Assembly (NCBI RefSeq): GCF_037113415.1
Contig: NZ_CP146608.1
Span: forward strand, 1,756,501 to 1,820,500
Direction: 5' to 3'
DNA: 64,000 bases
Origin: Devosia sp. XK-2
GTDB taxonomy: Bacteria; Pseudomonadota; Alphaproteobacteria; Rhizobiales; Devosiaceae
This document shows positions 51,829 to 60,191 of this stretch, in pieces. Each line of letters begins with the position of its first letter. Within the stretch, counting starts at the first letter, position 1. The notes under the pieces were generated by a model. The model did no database searches. It had not been told where the DNA came from and was given only the letters and a program-made list of their open reading frames with translations. Made by a program: the position numbers and the translations under genes.

Positions 51829-52601
51829 CCAAACCCTTCTCCCTTCCCGAAAGCTTCTCGCCCCTGCGCGACCTCGAATGGGCGCCCGTCACGGTGGGTG
51901 AGTCCGGCGCACAGGTCTGGCGCATCGCCCTTGGCGACGGCAATGCGGTTTTCCTCAAGTCCGAGCCGCGGCACCCGCTGGCGGAATTACCCGGCGAGAT
52001 CGAGCGGCTGAACTGGCTTTCGAGCATGGGCTTCAAGGCACCTCGCGTGGTGGATGCCGAACAGGACCACGAGCGTCTTTGGCTATTGATGAGCGCCGTG
52101 CCTGGCAGCGACTTGACGCATTATCTCGACCAGCCGGACACTTTTGTCCGCGCCTATGCACAGGGCCTCAAGCGCCTCCATGCGCTCGACACCACCACCT
52201 GCCCTTTCGATCACGGCCTCGATGCCCGCATCGCCGAGGCGGAAGCTCGCCTCGCTGCCAACCTCGTCGATGAAGACGATTTCGACACCGAACGCCAAGG
52301 CTGGACCGGTCAGCAGGTGCTCGATTGGCTCAGAGCGAACCGCCCTGCGCCTGGTCAACTGATCGTTACGCATGGTGACGCCTCGACGCCCAATATCCTG
52401 GCCCAGGACGGTCGCTTTTCCGGCATGGTTGATTGCGGCCGGCTCGGCCTGGCCGATGTCTGGCAGGACCTGGCTTTGGCATGCCGGAGCATCGCGTTCA
52501 ATATCGGCCGCGAGCACATTGCCCCCTTCCTCGCCGCCTATGGCGCCGATTGGGACGACGCGAAATATCGCTACTACTGCACCCTCGACGAGATGTTCTG
52601 A
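51825..52601 (+). CDS. APH(3')-like aminoglycoside O-phosphotransferase
   Basis: The 258-residue product aligns over its full length with APH(3') kinases such as NptII. Key residues are Lys45 (AVFLKSE) for ATP, the Brenner motif VTHGDASTPNIL with Asp185 and Asn190, and Asp203 in FSGMVDCGRLGLADVWQDLA. The C-terminus DEMF matches the DE-F ending of this family, where the terminal Phe carboxylate contacts aminoglycosides. It starts within the aat stop (ATGA), so it is translationally coupled to a housekeeping gene and looks chromosomal, with no mobile element near. It may phosphorylate aminoglycosides or an unknown natural substrate. Confidence 0.88.
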   Translation: MTKPFSLPESFSPLRDLEWAPVTVGESGAQVWRIALGDGNAVFLKSEPRHPLAELPGEIERLNWLSSMGFKAPRVVDAEQDHERLWLLMSAVPGSDLTHYLDQPDTFVRAYAQGLKRLHALDTTTCPFDHGLDARIAEAEARLAANLVDEDDFDTERQGWTGQQVLDWLRANRPAPGQLIVTHGDASTPNILAQDGRFSGMVDCGRLGLADVWQDLALACRSIAFNIGREHIAPFLAAYGADWDDAKYRYYCTLDEMF

Positions 52602-52604
52602 CGA

Positions 52605-53102
52605 TCAGTCCCTGAGCTTGAACGCCAGGGTCGTCACCCACTCATCCATATTCGGCACCTCCGCCGGATCGCTCTCATAGAGCTCCAGCCGACACGCAAA
52701 ATGCTCGCCGTCGGGCCTTGCTTCCATGTCGAAGTCCTGCCCGGTCAGGCGCGACCATCCGATCAGCATACCGGTGACAGTAATCAACGCGTCGGGGTGC
52801 CCGTGCCAGCTCACCCCCATAAAACGGCCAGCGGGTAAGGTTCCAACCTTGACATCACCCTCCTCCGGTCCGGCCGTATCGACTGCAATACCCGCCTCGA
52901 CGTCCAGCGTCGTTTCCATGTCGATGCGCCGGTAACTATAAAAGGCTGGGCCCACTGGATTCAGCCCATGCTTTTCAAGATAGGCAAAAAGCTGCGGGAA
53001 CCCTTCTTCGGCCGGTCTTTGCATCTGCTGCATCGTCACAGTGAAGGGCACATAAATATAGCTCTGCGCAGAGCGGTGTTCGGTCTTTGGCAATGTCATC
53101 AT
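52605..53102 (-). CDS. GyrI-like small-molecule-binding domain protein
   Basis: The 165-residue product looks like a stand-alone effector-binding domain of the AraC-E/GyrI fold, without a DNA-binding part. Evidence is YIYVPFTVTMQQMQRPAEEG, AYLEKHGLNPVGPAFYSYRR and a repeat-like second half with LPAGRFMGVSWHGHPDALIT and CRLELYESDPAEVPN. Such proteins bind hydrophobic ligands or cations, and some hydrolyse cyclopropanoid toxins. The gene is followed upstream by an SDR gene 18 bases away, so they form a pair on the minus strand. It converges on the aph-like gene. The precise role is unknown. Confidence 0.8.
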   Translation of the reverse strand: MMTLPKTEHRSAQSYIYVPFTVTMQQMQRPAEEGFPQLFAYLEKHGLNPVGPAFYSYRRIDMETTLDVEAGIAVDTAGPEEGDVKVGTLPAGRFMGVSWHGHPDALITVTGMLIGWSRLTGQDFDMEARPDGEHFACRLELYESDPAEVPNMDEWVTTLAFKLRD

Positions 53103-53120
53103 GATCCAGTCTCCTCCTTG

Positions 53121-53906
53121 TCAGTCAAGTTGCGCGCCGCCGGTGGTATTGGCCAGCGTGGCGGTCATGCTCGAAGCCAAATCGCTCGCCAGCAAAACCG
53201 CCGCATCGGCAACCTGGCCCAGCGACGCAATCCGCCGCAGCGGAGTGTCCTTGGCATATTCTCTATGCAGGTCGTCAAAACTGATGCCCTTTTCGCGCGC
53301 ATGGATAAGCCATGCCTCGCGTACACCAGGGGCGTCAGGCGATCCGGGCGACCTGACCCAGCAGCACCGGACGCCCTTGGGACCATTCTCGACGGCAAGG
53401 TGGCGCAAAAAATGCTCGACCGCGGCGCAGGCAATACCGAAACCACCCATTTCGGAATATGCCTCGCGCGCCGCATTTGCCGTGACGCCCAAAATAACGC
53501 CACCACCATTGTCGCCCATATGCCGAGCCATGAGCCCGCCAATATTGAGCCAGGACTTAAGCCCGCGTTCGACCGGCATGATGAAACGTTGATAGCTCAT
53601 GTCCGAGAGTTTCTGGCCCTGCGCATCGCCCCAGTCGATGGCGCTGAAGGCGATCTTGATCGGACCGCTTTTCGCTATAGCTGTATCGAGATGACTGGCC
53701 AGCGCGTCAGGGTTCAGCGCGTCGGCCAGCCCAATATGGGCAATCCCCCCAGCGGTTCGGATATCGGCCGCCACAGCCTCCAACGGCGCACGGCGGCGGC
53801 CGACCACATGCACGATCGCCCCTTCCCGTGCAAAAGCGCGCGCCACCGCGCCGCCCACCGCACCACTGCCGCCATAGACCACGGCGACCCTGTCCTTGAG
53901 TAGCAT
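53121..53906 (-). CDS. SDR family protein without the catalytic Tyr-Lys pair
   Basis: The 261-residue protein has the Rossmann fold of short-chain dehydrogenases: VAVVYGGSGAVGGAVARAFA is the cofactor loop, and HVVGRRRAPLEAV suggests NADP. The region normally holding Ser-Tyr-x-x-x-Lys reads GVTANAAREAYSEMGGFG and IACAAVEHFLR. The Tyr and Lys positions are Phe156 and Cys160, so ordinary reductase chemistry is unlikely. The end ANTTGGAQLD resembles the G-G-x-x-x-D tail of the family. A GGGAGG site precedes the ATG at 53906. It is paired with the GyrI-like gene downstream. It may be a structural or binding protein. Confidence 0.85.
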   Translation of the reverse strand: MLLKDRVAVVYGGSGAVGGAVARAFAREGAIVHVVGRRRAPLEAVAADIRTAGGIAHIGLADALNPDALASHLDTAIAKSGPIKIAFSAIDWGDAQGQKLSDMSYQRFIMPVERGLKSWLNIGGLMARHMGDNGGGVILGVTANAAREAYSEMGGFGIACAAVEHFLRHLAVENGPKGVRCCWVRSPGSPDAPGVREAWLIHAREKGISFDDLHREYAKDTPLRRIASLGQVADAAVLLASDLASSMTATLANTTGGAQLD

Positions 53907-53984
53907 TATCTACCTCCCGGTCATCCCAAGACTTATCAATCTTGCGACGAGGGAGGATCGGCTGGTCAGACAGGCCCTGGAAAA

Positions 53985-54401
53985 TTATCTTTCGGAAGGC
54001 GGCGGCACATTGGTGGACGTCTTGCACTCGATCAGCCAGACGTCATAGACGGCGTGGTCCACGGCATTGAGCGCCGGGCTGTCGGCAAACATCCAGCCCG
54101 TGAAGATGCGCTCCGCAGTTCCCTCAAGGCTCATCTGATTGACCTCGATAAAGGCAGACGTGCGCTGCAGCGTATCGCTGCTGGGCCGGTCGTAGCAAGC
54201 GCGCGGCGTGATTTCGAGCGCCCCGAAAAGTACCGTCTCATCGATATACACGTCGAAACGGGTAATGCGGCCCGTTATCTTGTCGAGTCCGGCAAAAGTC
54301 GCCACCGGATTGGCCACCGGCTGCGCCTGCACCGCTGGAGCAGAGGCCAAAACGGCCGCCATGAGAAGCGGCCGCACACCGAGTTGGAAGAAAGATCGCA
54401 A
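53985..54401 (-). CDS. DUF2155 domain-containing secreted protein
   Basis: The 138-residue product has a signal peptide (LLMAAVLASAPAVQAQP) and the DUF2155 core: FAGLDKITGRITRFDVYIDE, TVLFGALEITPRACYDRP, SAFIEVNQMSLEGTAERIFT and GWMFADSPALNAVDHAVYDV. It has two cysteines (ACYDR and IECKT) that probably form a disulfide. The function is unknown, but it is nearly always beside the NDUFA12-like gene and near aat in alphaproteobacteria. The start is TTG at 54401. GTG at 54377 is an alternative. Confidence 0.88.
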   Translation of the reverse strand: MRSFFQLGVRPLLMAAVLASAPAVQAQPVANPVATFAGLDKITGRITRFDVYIDETVLFGALEITPRACYDRPSSDTLQRTSAFIEVNQMSLEGTAERIFTGWMFADSPALNAVDHAVYDVWLIECKTSTNVPPPSER

Positions 54402-54412
54402 GCCTGGAACCC

Positions 54413-54829
54413 TTATTCGGGCGACCAGGCCTGGTAATCGCCGGTTACACGCGGACGCTCGCCCTTGCTGAGCAGGCTGCCATCGGGACGATAGGCCGCC
54501 GCAGTGCCGGTCAGGTTCGGCTGATGCGGCTTTTCCCAGGCGCGCGGCTCATATTTGGCATTTGCGGGCACAACGTCGGAGCGGCGATGCATCCAGCCGT
54601 GCCAGCCCGGAGGAATGGAGGACGCATCGGCAAAGCCCCCGGCATAGGTCACATAGCGTCTATTGGCCTTCCGGTCCTGGTAGTAGCGATTGCCAAATTC
54701 GTCCGAGCCGACATAGTCGCCGAAGCGACGGATCCAGAGGCGTGTGCCCCAGGTGTTGCCGCCCCACCAGGCGAAGATTTCGGACAGGAACTGCTTGATA
54801 CCGGATTGGGCCAATTTTCGATTCCGCAT
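54413..54829 (-). CDS. NDUFA12-like NADH:ubiquinone oxidoreductase accessory subunit
   Basis: The 138-residue product is the bacterial homologue of the mitochondrial Complex I subunit NDUFA12 (B17.2), which is found in alphaproteobacteria. The conserved parts are EIFAWWGGNTWGTRLWIRRF, VGSDEFGNRYYQDRKANRRY, YAGGFADASSIPPGWHGWMH, and then the tail with EKPHQPNLTGTAAAYRPDGS. It binds the peripheral arm of Complex I. It is upstream of the DUF2155 gene by 11 bases on the same strand. Confidence 0.94.
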   Translation of the reverse strand: MRNRKLAQSGIKQFLSEIFAWWGGNTWGTRLWIRRFGDYVGSDEFGNRYYQDRKANRRYVTYAGGFADASSIPPGWHGWMHRRSDVVPANAKYEPRAWEKPHQPNLTGTAAAYRPDGSLLSKGERPRVTGDYQAWSPE

Positions 54830-54970
54830 ATTTGGCGTCGATTTGCCGGTCGGTTTAGCATGGGTGACCTGCCGAGCCTAGACCGAATTGAGGTCTAGCG
54901 CGATAAGCCCGCCCTGCGCGGAACAGCTCTGGATGGTCAATATCGGCGGTCACTAGCAGCGTCACAGGCC

Positions 54971-55678
54971 CTAGCGGCCCAACAGCAGATCGCGCGCCTC
55001 ATTGATCTTGGCCGCCAGAAATTCCGAGCCGCCCCGGTCCGGATGCACCCCTTTCATCAATTCGCGATGCGCAACCTTGATGTCTTCGTCGCTTGCTCCC
55101 GGTTCGAGCCCGAGAACCGCATATGCCTCGGCAACCGGGTCCCGCGCCGCGCCATTCGGGGCATATCCGTCACCGCCACCGGCATCCTGCTCGGCAAAAT
55201 AATCGCGCCAGCCCGCCCGGTTGGTATCGAGCCAGCTTTCCAGCAGATTGATGCTTTCCGCGTCATGCCCGATTTCCGCTATCAGCGCACGTGTTTCGGC
55301 CTCACCCAGATCCATCAGGTCCCAACCGGCAAATTGACCGTCAAGCACCCGACCGCCCAATTCGCCGGTGTCGTGATCCAGCTCCATGGCAAGATAGCGG
55401 CTGCGAACCTTGGAGACATTGCTCGGTCCCCCGCCAATGCTATCGAAGGAAAATTGGCCGAGCCGCCCCCGTAGGAGCACCGAAGCGGCCACGGCCCCCA
55501 GGATCATGGCGATATCGATCCGTCGGAACAATAGCGCCGCCGCCGCAGCCAGTCCGGCCCCGCCGCCGATGATCCAGCGCAGGCCTCTGACCACGATGCG
55601 CCGATCCAAATTTCTTAGGGCATAGCCCAGCCAGAGAAGGCCGAGCAGTCCAAAAGCGCCAAGAAAAATCCAGCTCAT
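54971..55678 (-). CDS. Membrane-anchored J-domain protein
   Basis: The 235-residue protein has an N-terminal hydrophobic helix (ILGAFGLLGLLWLGY type), a second one (WIIGGGAGLAAAAALLF) and a third (IAMILGAVAASVLL). A cytoplasmic region and a C-terminal J domain follow (EAYAVLGLEPGASDEDIKVA, HRELMKGVHPDRGGSEFLAA), with the His-Pro-Asp that stimulates DnaK. This type III DnaJ layout resembles mitochondrial Pam18/Tim14-like and DjlA-type co-chaperones. It overlaps the upstream VWA gene by 4 bases (ATGA), so the two proteins may act together. Its DnaK-linked role is inference. Confidence 0.9.
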   Translation of the reverse strand: MSWIFLGAFGLLGLLWLGYALRNLDRRIVVRGLRWIIGGGAGLAAAAALLFRRIDIAMILGAVAASVLLRGRLGQFSFDSIGGGPSNVSKVRSRYLAMELDHDTGELGGRVLDGQFAGWDLMDLGEAETRALIAEIGHDAESINLLESWLDTNRAGWRDYFAEQDAGGGDGYAPNGAARDPVAEAYAVLGLEPGASDEDIKVAHRELMKGVHPDRGGSEFLAAKINEARDLLLGR

Positions 55679-56391
55679 CGTCCCTCGATTTGAGTGAGTA
55701 GGGCTCGGGCGGCGCCGCTCGACTGCAGTCTCAGATGTGCCTGCCCGCCACTGGCATAGGCAGCAACGGCCTTGAGAAGGTCCGCCAATTGCTGCGGTGC
55801 CGAGCTGTCGAAACGCGCATAGGCACCCTTGGAAAGCCGTGCAAATTCACGGAATGCGGCTTCCACCCGGCTGTCATGCCCTTCCTGAAACACAAAAAGC
55901 GGCAGGCCCAATAGCCCCAGCTCTCCCGCCTTGGCACAAAGCTCGTCCACGTTCTCCTCGATCGCGTCTCCAACATAGATCGCGGCGTGAATGCGCCTCT
56001 TCTTATGTTCGTCCCGCGCGTGAGCAAACACTCTGCCGATCTGCGTATTGCCACCTTGGCACGAAATGGTGCTCATCAGCCGCGCCAACGCTTTGGCATC
56101 GAGAACCCATTTTGAGGCCCGGCATTCGCCCAGCCCGCGAAAATAGATCAATTGCACCTGCAAGGCCGCGTCTTTGGGTATGGCATCGAACATGCCCGCC
56201 TGCAGCGACACGGCCATGTCCCAGGTCGGCTGCCGACTCATCGTTGCGTCCATGCCGAACAAGAGCCTGCCATCCCCGGCGGCGTTGGGCCGCGCCAGCC
56301 GTCCCACCTTCTTGACGAAGGCAGCGACCTCGTTCCTGACCTCTCCCTTCGGCGTCACGGCTGCGTGCCGGGCCGGATTCTTCTCACTCAT
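55675..56391 (-). CDS. VWA domain-containing protein
   Basis: The 238-residue protein carries one von Willebrand A domain. The metal site starts at FGMDATMSRQPTWDMAVSLQ (D-x-T-x-S instead of D-x-S-x-S), later ISCQGGNTQIGRVFAHAR gives the Thr ligand, and HAAIYVGDAIEENVDEL gives the Gly-Asp. There is no signal peptide, so it is cytoplasmic. The ATG at 56391 is used. A longer frame to 56511 enters the divergent promoter. It is coupled to the J-domain gene by ATGA. The pair recurs in related bacteria in my recollection, but no function is established. Confidence 0.88.
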   Translation of the reverse strand: MSEKNPARHAAVTPKGEVRNEVAAFVKKVGRLARPNAAGDGRLLFGMDATMSRQPTWDMAVSLQAGMFDAIPKDAALQVQLIYFRGLGECRASKWVLDAKALARLMSTISCQGGNTQIGRVFAHARDEHKKRRIHAAIYVGDAIEENVDELCAKAGELGLLGLPLFVFQEGHDSRVEAAFREFARLSKGAYARFDSSAPQQLADLLKAVAAYASGGQAHLRLQSSGAARALLTQIEGR

Positions 56392-56525
56392 AAAACCAAT
56401 ATGTGACCGCGCATGCCTCCGGGCAAGGCAGGCCGCCACCGCGCCGATAAATTTCGCTTGTCTGCGTCGAAAACCGGGCGCCTCATCCGTCGTGCAGGTG
56501 AATTCCTGCAAGGAGGACTGTCCAA

Positions 56526-57749
56526 ATGGAACGAAACTATGGCTGGGTGATCGTCGGCGCAGGTGCCGTGATCAGCTGTTTGGCAATGGGCGCCATGTTC
56601 GCGCTTCCTGTCTATCTGCAACCCATTGGTGACGAAACCGGCTGGACGCGTGCCGGCATCTCCGGAGCCATGACCGTGGGCTTCATCGTCATGGGCGTGG
56701 CCGGCTTTTTCTGGGGCACTCTGACGGACCGGATCGGCGCTCGGCCCGTTGTCCTGACCGCTGCAGCCATGCTTGGTCTTGGTCTGTTCATCGCCAGCCG
56801 CGCAACGGACCTGCTGATCTTCCAGATTGCCTATGGCGGCCTGGTGGGTGCGTCCGGCGGCGCCTTTTTTGCGCCCTTGATCGCCACGACGCTTGGCTGG
56901 TTCGATAAGCATCGAAGCTTGGCCGTTTCGCTGGTTTCGCTCGGCGCGGGCATCGCCCCGATGACCATGACCCCATTGGCCACGGTCCTTATCGGAAATT
57001 TCGGCTGGCGCGATGCCATGATGATGACGGCCGTTGCCGCCACCGTTCTCATTATTCCAGCCGCCTTCCTCATTCGCAAGGCACCGGAAGTCCTGGCCGA
57101 TGCTCCTACGCCCGGCAGCGATGTGGCACCGGCCCAAACGCCGCCCAGCACCATCGCAACAATCTTCCGCACACCCCAATTCATCGTGCTGGCGGCGGTG
57201 TTCTTCCTCTGCTGCGGGGCCCATTCCGGGCCGATCTTCCACACGGTGAGCTACGCCATGCTCTGTGGCGCCTCCTCTCTGGCCGCGGCCAGCATCTATA
57301 GCGTGGAAGGGTTCGCTGGGCTTTTCGGCCGGGTCTTCTTCGGCATGCTGGCCGACAGGATCGGCGTCAAGCGCGTGATCGTCGGCGGTCTCCTGCTGCA
57401 GGCGGCGGGCATCTACAGCTATATCTATGTGAGTGAATTGACCCACTTCTATCTTCTGGCGGTGGTGCTTGGCCTGGTCTATGGGGGCGTCATGCCCCTC
57501 TACTCGGTCCTCGCCCGCGACTATTTCGGTCCAAAGGTAATGGGCACGGTGCTCGGTGGCATCACCATGACATCGGCTATCGGCATGGCTTTCGGACCGG
57601 TTGGCGGCGGCTATCTTTTCGATACCTTCGGCGACTATCACTGGCTTTATATCGCCTCGGCAGCCATTGGCCTGGCCGCAGCCATGCTGGCCCTGGCTTT
57701 TCCTCCCAAAACCCAGGATGAAACGCCAACAGATGCGGTCCCCGCGTAA
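56526..57749 (+). CDS. MFS transporter, monocarboxylate/oxalate-formate type
   Basis: The 407-residue membrane protein has 12 helices of the major facilitator fold. The start NYGWVIVGAGAVISCLAMGA and PVYLQPIGDETGWTRAGISG resemble the OFA/MCT-like branch (family 2.A.1.11/13). GTLTDRIGARPVVLTAAAML is the loop 2-3 motif and GMLADRIGVKRVIVGGLLL its second-half repeat. An AGGAGG precedes the ATG at 56526. The gene is divergent from the VWA gene and converges on another MFS gene with only 15 bases between stops. The substrate is probably a small organic acid, by family only. Confidence 0.9.
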   Translation: MERNYGWVIVGAGAVISCLAMGAMFALPVYLQPIGDETGWTRAGISGAMTVGFIVMGVAGFFWGTLTDRIGARPVVLTAAAMLGLGLFIASRATDLLIFQIAYGGLVGASGGAFFAPLIATTLGWFDKHRSLAVSLVSLGAGIAPMTMTPLATVLIGNFGWRDAMMMTAVAATVLIIPAAFLIRKAPEVLADAPTPGSDVAPAQTPPSTIATIFRTPQFIVLAAVFFLCCGAHSGPIFHTVSYAMLCGASSLAAASIYSVEGFAGLFGRVFFGMLADRIGVKRVIVGGLLLQAAGIYSYIYVSELTHFYLLAVVLGLVYGGVMPLYSVLARDYFGPKVMGTVLGGITMTSAIGMAFGPVGGGYLFDTFGDYHWLYIASAAIGLAAAMLALAFPPKTQDETPTDAVPA

Positions 57750-57764
57750 CGCCTTGGCTACCGA

Positions 57765-59114
57765 TCAGGCGGGACTGACCACCTCGGCCCCGCCGCCTTC
57801 TTCATCATCATCCCTACCCTTGGCATAAGCTGCGGACAGCTCGCGATAATAGCGCGAGTTGAAAGCCAGGATCGTGACCAGAAGCCCAACCAGTCCGGCC
57901 ACGGTAAAGACCAGCGCCATACCGCGATCAGGGCCCGTTCCGAACCAGCCGCCAATAGCGTCGGCCCCGACCCCATCCGTCATGAACGGGATCACGACGA
58001 ATTGCGTCAGCGGCCCGATGAGAAATGCCGTCAGTGGCGACGCCGATTGCTCGACCGACTGGGCGAACCCGAAGACGCGGCCTTGCCGCTCCAGCGGCAC
58101 AACCTTTTGCAAAGTCGTGTGCTCCGCGGCCTCTGCATATGGACCCAGCAGCATCCAGACAAAGCAGCCCGCCGCCAAAAGCCAGAACGAAGACTGAATT
58201 GTAAAAACGCAGCACACCGACCAGGTGATCACATTGACGAGCAGCAGCGTTCGCAGCGGGTTCTTTCCCAGACCAGTCTTGGAAATGATGATACCGCTCA
58301 AGATGAACGCGGTCGACAGCACACCAAATGTCAGTCCCCAGATCTCGACCGGCACCAGCGACAGGCCATAGGCGTCGAGCAGCGCCATGAAAACGCCGCC
58401 CAGAAAATTGTTGAAGCAGGCGAAAAAAATCAGCGCAAACAAGCCTGGCACGGCGGCCACTACCCGGATCGTCCCTGCAATGTCCACGCGCTTGGGCTCG
58501 GGCGGCACATTCGGATCGGCTGCAGCCCTGCCTTCATCAATGCGCACAAGGCTAAGATGCAGGAAGGCTAGGCCCGTCGAAATCAGGGCGAGCACCATCA
58601 CGCCAAACATGCCGGCATAGGCCACCAGAAAGCCCGAAATTACCGAAGTGGTCAAAAAACCGATACCGGTGACCATGCCGACAAGACCATTGGCCTTGTC
58701 CCGCGCATCGGCCGGAATAAGGATGGTCACCAGCGTGGGCAGAGCGATCGAGCGGATGTTGCCGGCAATAACACCCAGCATGACCAGAAGCACGAAACCC
58801 CACAGATACCAGCCATAGGGATTTCGGAAGGCGCCTTCGGGCTCCGCCAGCAGCATCACCAAGGCAAGAACATAGAAGACCGCCGAGGCAACGCTGGACG
58901 CCAGCATGGCATGCTTTTTGGCGTTGTGATCGACGATCGAGCCGAACCAGAACCCGAATCCGGCAGTGAAAACCAGATAGAAACCGGCGATCATGCCGGT
59001 GGCAAAAACCGATTGTGTTTCCAGGAACACCCAGAAGGTTATGGCAAACCACACCGTGAAATTAGTGATATTGGCAACGAGATTATTCGCGAGAATCTGA
59101 TGAAACGGCTTCAT
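57765..59114 (-). CDS. MFS transporter, 12 helices
   Basis: The 449-residue membrane protein resembles the MFS_3/enterobactin-exporter-like branch, with helices starting LANNLVANITNFTVWFAITF. The loop 2-3 signature is FWFGSIVDHNAKKHAMLASS, a weak form of G-x-x-x-D-x-x-x-R/K, and the second half has RTLLLVNVITWSVCC. Conserved cytoplasmic TLQKVVPLERQGRVFGFAQS follows the middle. The C-terminus is short and acidic (GRDDDEEGGGAEVVSPA). No substrate can be named. It is apparently a single gene; 99 bases separate it from the next minus-strand gene upstream. Confidence 0.88.
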   Translation of the reverse strand: MKPFHQILANNLVANITNFTVWFAITFWVFLETQSVFATGMIAGFYLVFTAGFGFWFGSIVDHNAKKHAMLASSVASAVFYVLALVMLLAEPEGAFRNPYGWYLWGFVLLVMLGVIAGNIRSIALPTLVTILIPADARDKANGLVGMVTGIGFLTTSVISGFLVAYAGMFGVMVLALISTGLAFLHLSLVRIDEGRAAADPNVPPEPKRVDIAGTIRVVAAVPGLFALIFFACFNNFLGGVFMALLDAYGLSLVPVEIWGLTFGVLSTAFILSGIIISKTGLGKNPLRTLLLVNVITWSVCCVFTIQSSFWLLAAGCFVWMLLGPYAEAAEHTTLQKVVPLERQGRVFGFAQSVEQSASPLTAFLIGPLTQFVVIPFMTDGVGADAIGGWFGTGPDRGMALVFTVAGLVGLLVTILAFNSRYYRELSAAYAKGRDDDEEGGGAEVVSPA

Positions 59115-59213
59115 GGTCTGAGGTCCAGTTCTGGTTGCCGTTGGTCAGTTGTACTGCAGGTAAGAGGGCCTCTCAACGCCTACCAAGGCGCCGGGACAGT
59201 CTGCGTCAGGAGA

Positions 59214-59591
59214 CTACGTGTCGATTTTCACGGGGTAGCTGTGATGCTCATGGGCAACCATCCACTGACCTCCCTCCTTGCGAAGACCCACACTGAGCCG
59301 AAGCGCACTGCCATAGATCGTCAGAATGGCCGTGACGAACGCCACCCGGTCTCCAGCGGTTACGCGCATGTCCCGAATGTTGAACGAGTTCGGTCCACCC
59401 TTGGAATACTGGAAGAACAGATCCCATGTGGCCCGATAGGCCTCCATACCATTGCTTTGCAGAGGTTCAGGGACATCGAACATCACGATGTCCTCTGTGT
59501 GCCTGGCCAGAATTCGCGGCATGTCCACCTCTCTGACGGCTCGCGCCCAGTTTTCTAGCAATTCACGTATTTGCGTTTCATCTGTGTCCAT
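59214..59591 (-). CDS. SnoaL-like/ketosteroid isomerase-fold protein
   Basis: The 125-residue product has the cone-shaped alpha+beta barrel of the NTF2/SnoaL superfamily. The pattern is IRELLENWARAVREVDMPRI, LARHTEDIVMFDVPEPLQSN, ATWDLFFQYSKGGPNSFNIR and a C-terminal GGQWMVAHEHHSYPVKID typical of the DUF4440 group. GGAG precedes the ATG at 59591. It lies 74 bases after a VOC-family gene on the same strand. The pair VOC and SnoaL-like is common but unassigned. Function is unknown. Confidence 0.85.
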   Translation of the reverse strand: MDTDETQIRELLENWARAVREVDMPRILARHTEDIVMFDVPEPLQSNGMEAYRATWDLFFQYSKGGPNSFNIRDMRVTAGDRVAFVTAILTIYGSALRLSVGLRKEGGQWMVAHEHHSYPVKIDT

Positions 59592-59665
59592 GGGGGTGCT
59601 CCATTCTATCCGCATGGATACGACGGCCAACGCGTCCACGCTTCGACATGACTGGCACCAGGACG

Positions 59666-60043
59666 TCATACGTCCTGCGCCAATTCCCACACATGGCCGG
59701 ACGGATCCCTAAAGGCTGCGGTGCGCCGGCCCCAGGGCCTGTTCACCGGCCCATTCAGCAGATCTATCCCGAGCTGTGCGAGGCGCGCGCATTCCACATC
59801 CACATCCGCGACCTTGATCGTGAGCAGTGCCCGTACCCCATGCCGCGCCGGCTGCAGCGGCTCGACGAGCTCGGGCGCTTGGCTCTCTTCAAGCAGATTG
59901 ATCATCGCACCCGACAAGCCAAGCACCGCCGAGACATCGTCGAAATAGACGACCTCGACTGCAAAGACCTTGGCATAGAAGGCTTTCGCCACCGCTATGT
60001 CATGGACGAACAGCGTGACGACTTCGAGATTGTTAAGCGGCAT
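59666..60043 (-). CDS. VOC (glyoxalase/bleomycin resistance) superfamily protein
   Basis: The 125-residue protein is one VOC module pair of beta-alpha-beta units: LEVVTLFVHDIAVAKAFYAK, VVYFDDVSAVLGLSGAMINL, GVRALLTIKVADVDVECARL and RRTAAFRDPSGHVWELAQDV. The usual first His of the metal site is not obvious (VVTLFV), while the final Glu is present (WELAQ). It may bind a small molecule or a metal. The ATG at 60043 is preceded by GGAGG. The substrate is unknown. Confidence 0.87.
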   Translation of the reverse strand: MPLNNLEVVTLFVHDIAVAKAFYAKVFAVEVVYFDDVSAVLGLSGAMINLLEESQAPELVEPLQPARHGVRALLTIKVADVDVECARLAQLGIDLLNGPVNRPWGRRTAAFRDPSGHVWELAQDV

Positions 60044-60191
60044 TCGTGGTCCTCCGGAGCTATGCCCTGACGACGAACGAACCGCTCTCAATTTGACATG
60101 GCAGCCATCGGCGACGCACCAACGGCCATTTACCATTCATAAAGCATCGGCGCGCAGGCTCAGTACTGCTCATCCCATCAAGGAGTGCCAG

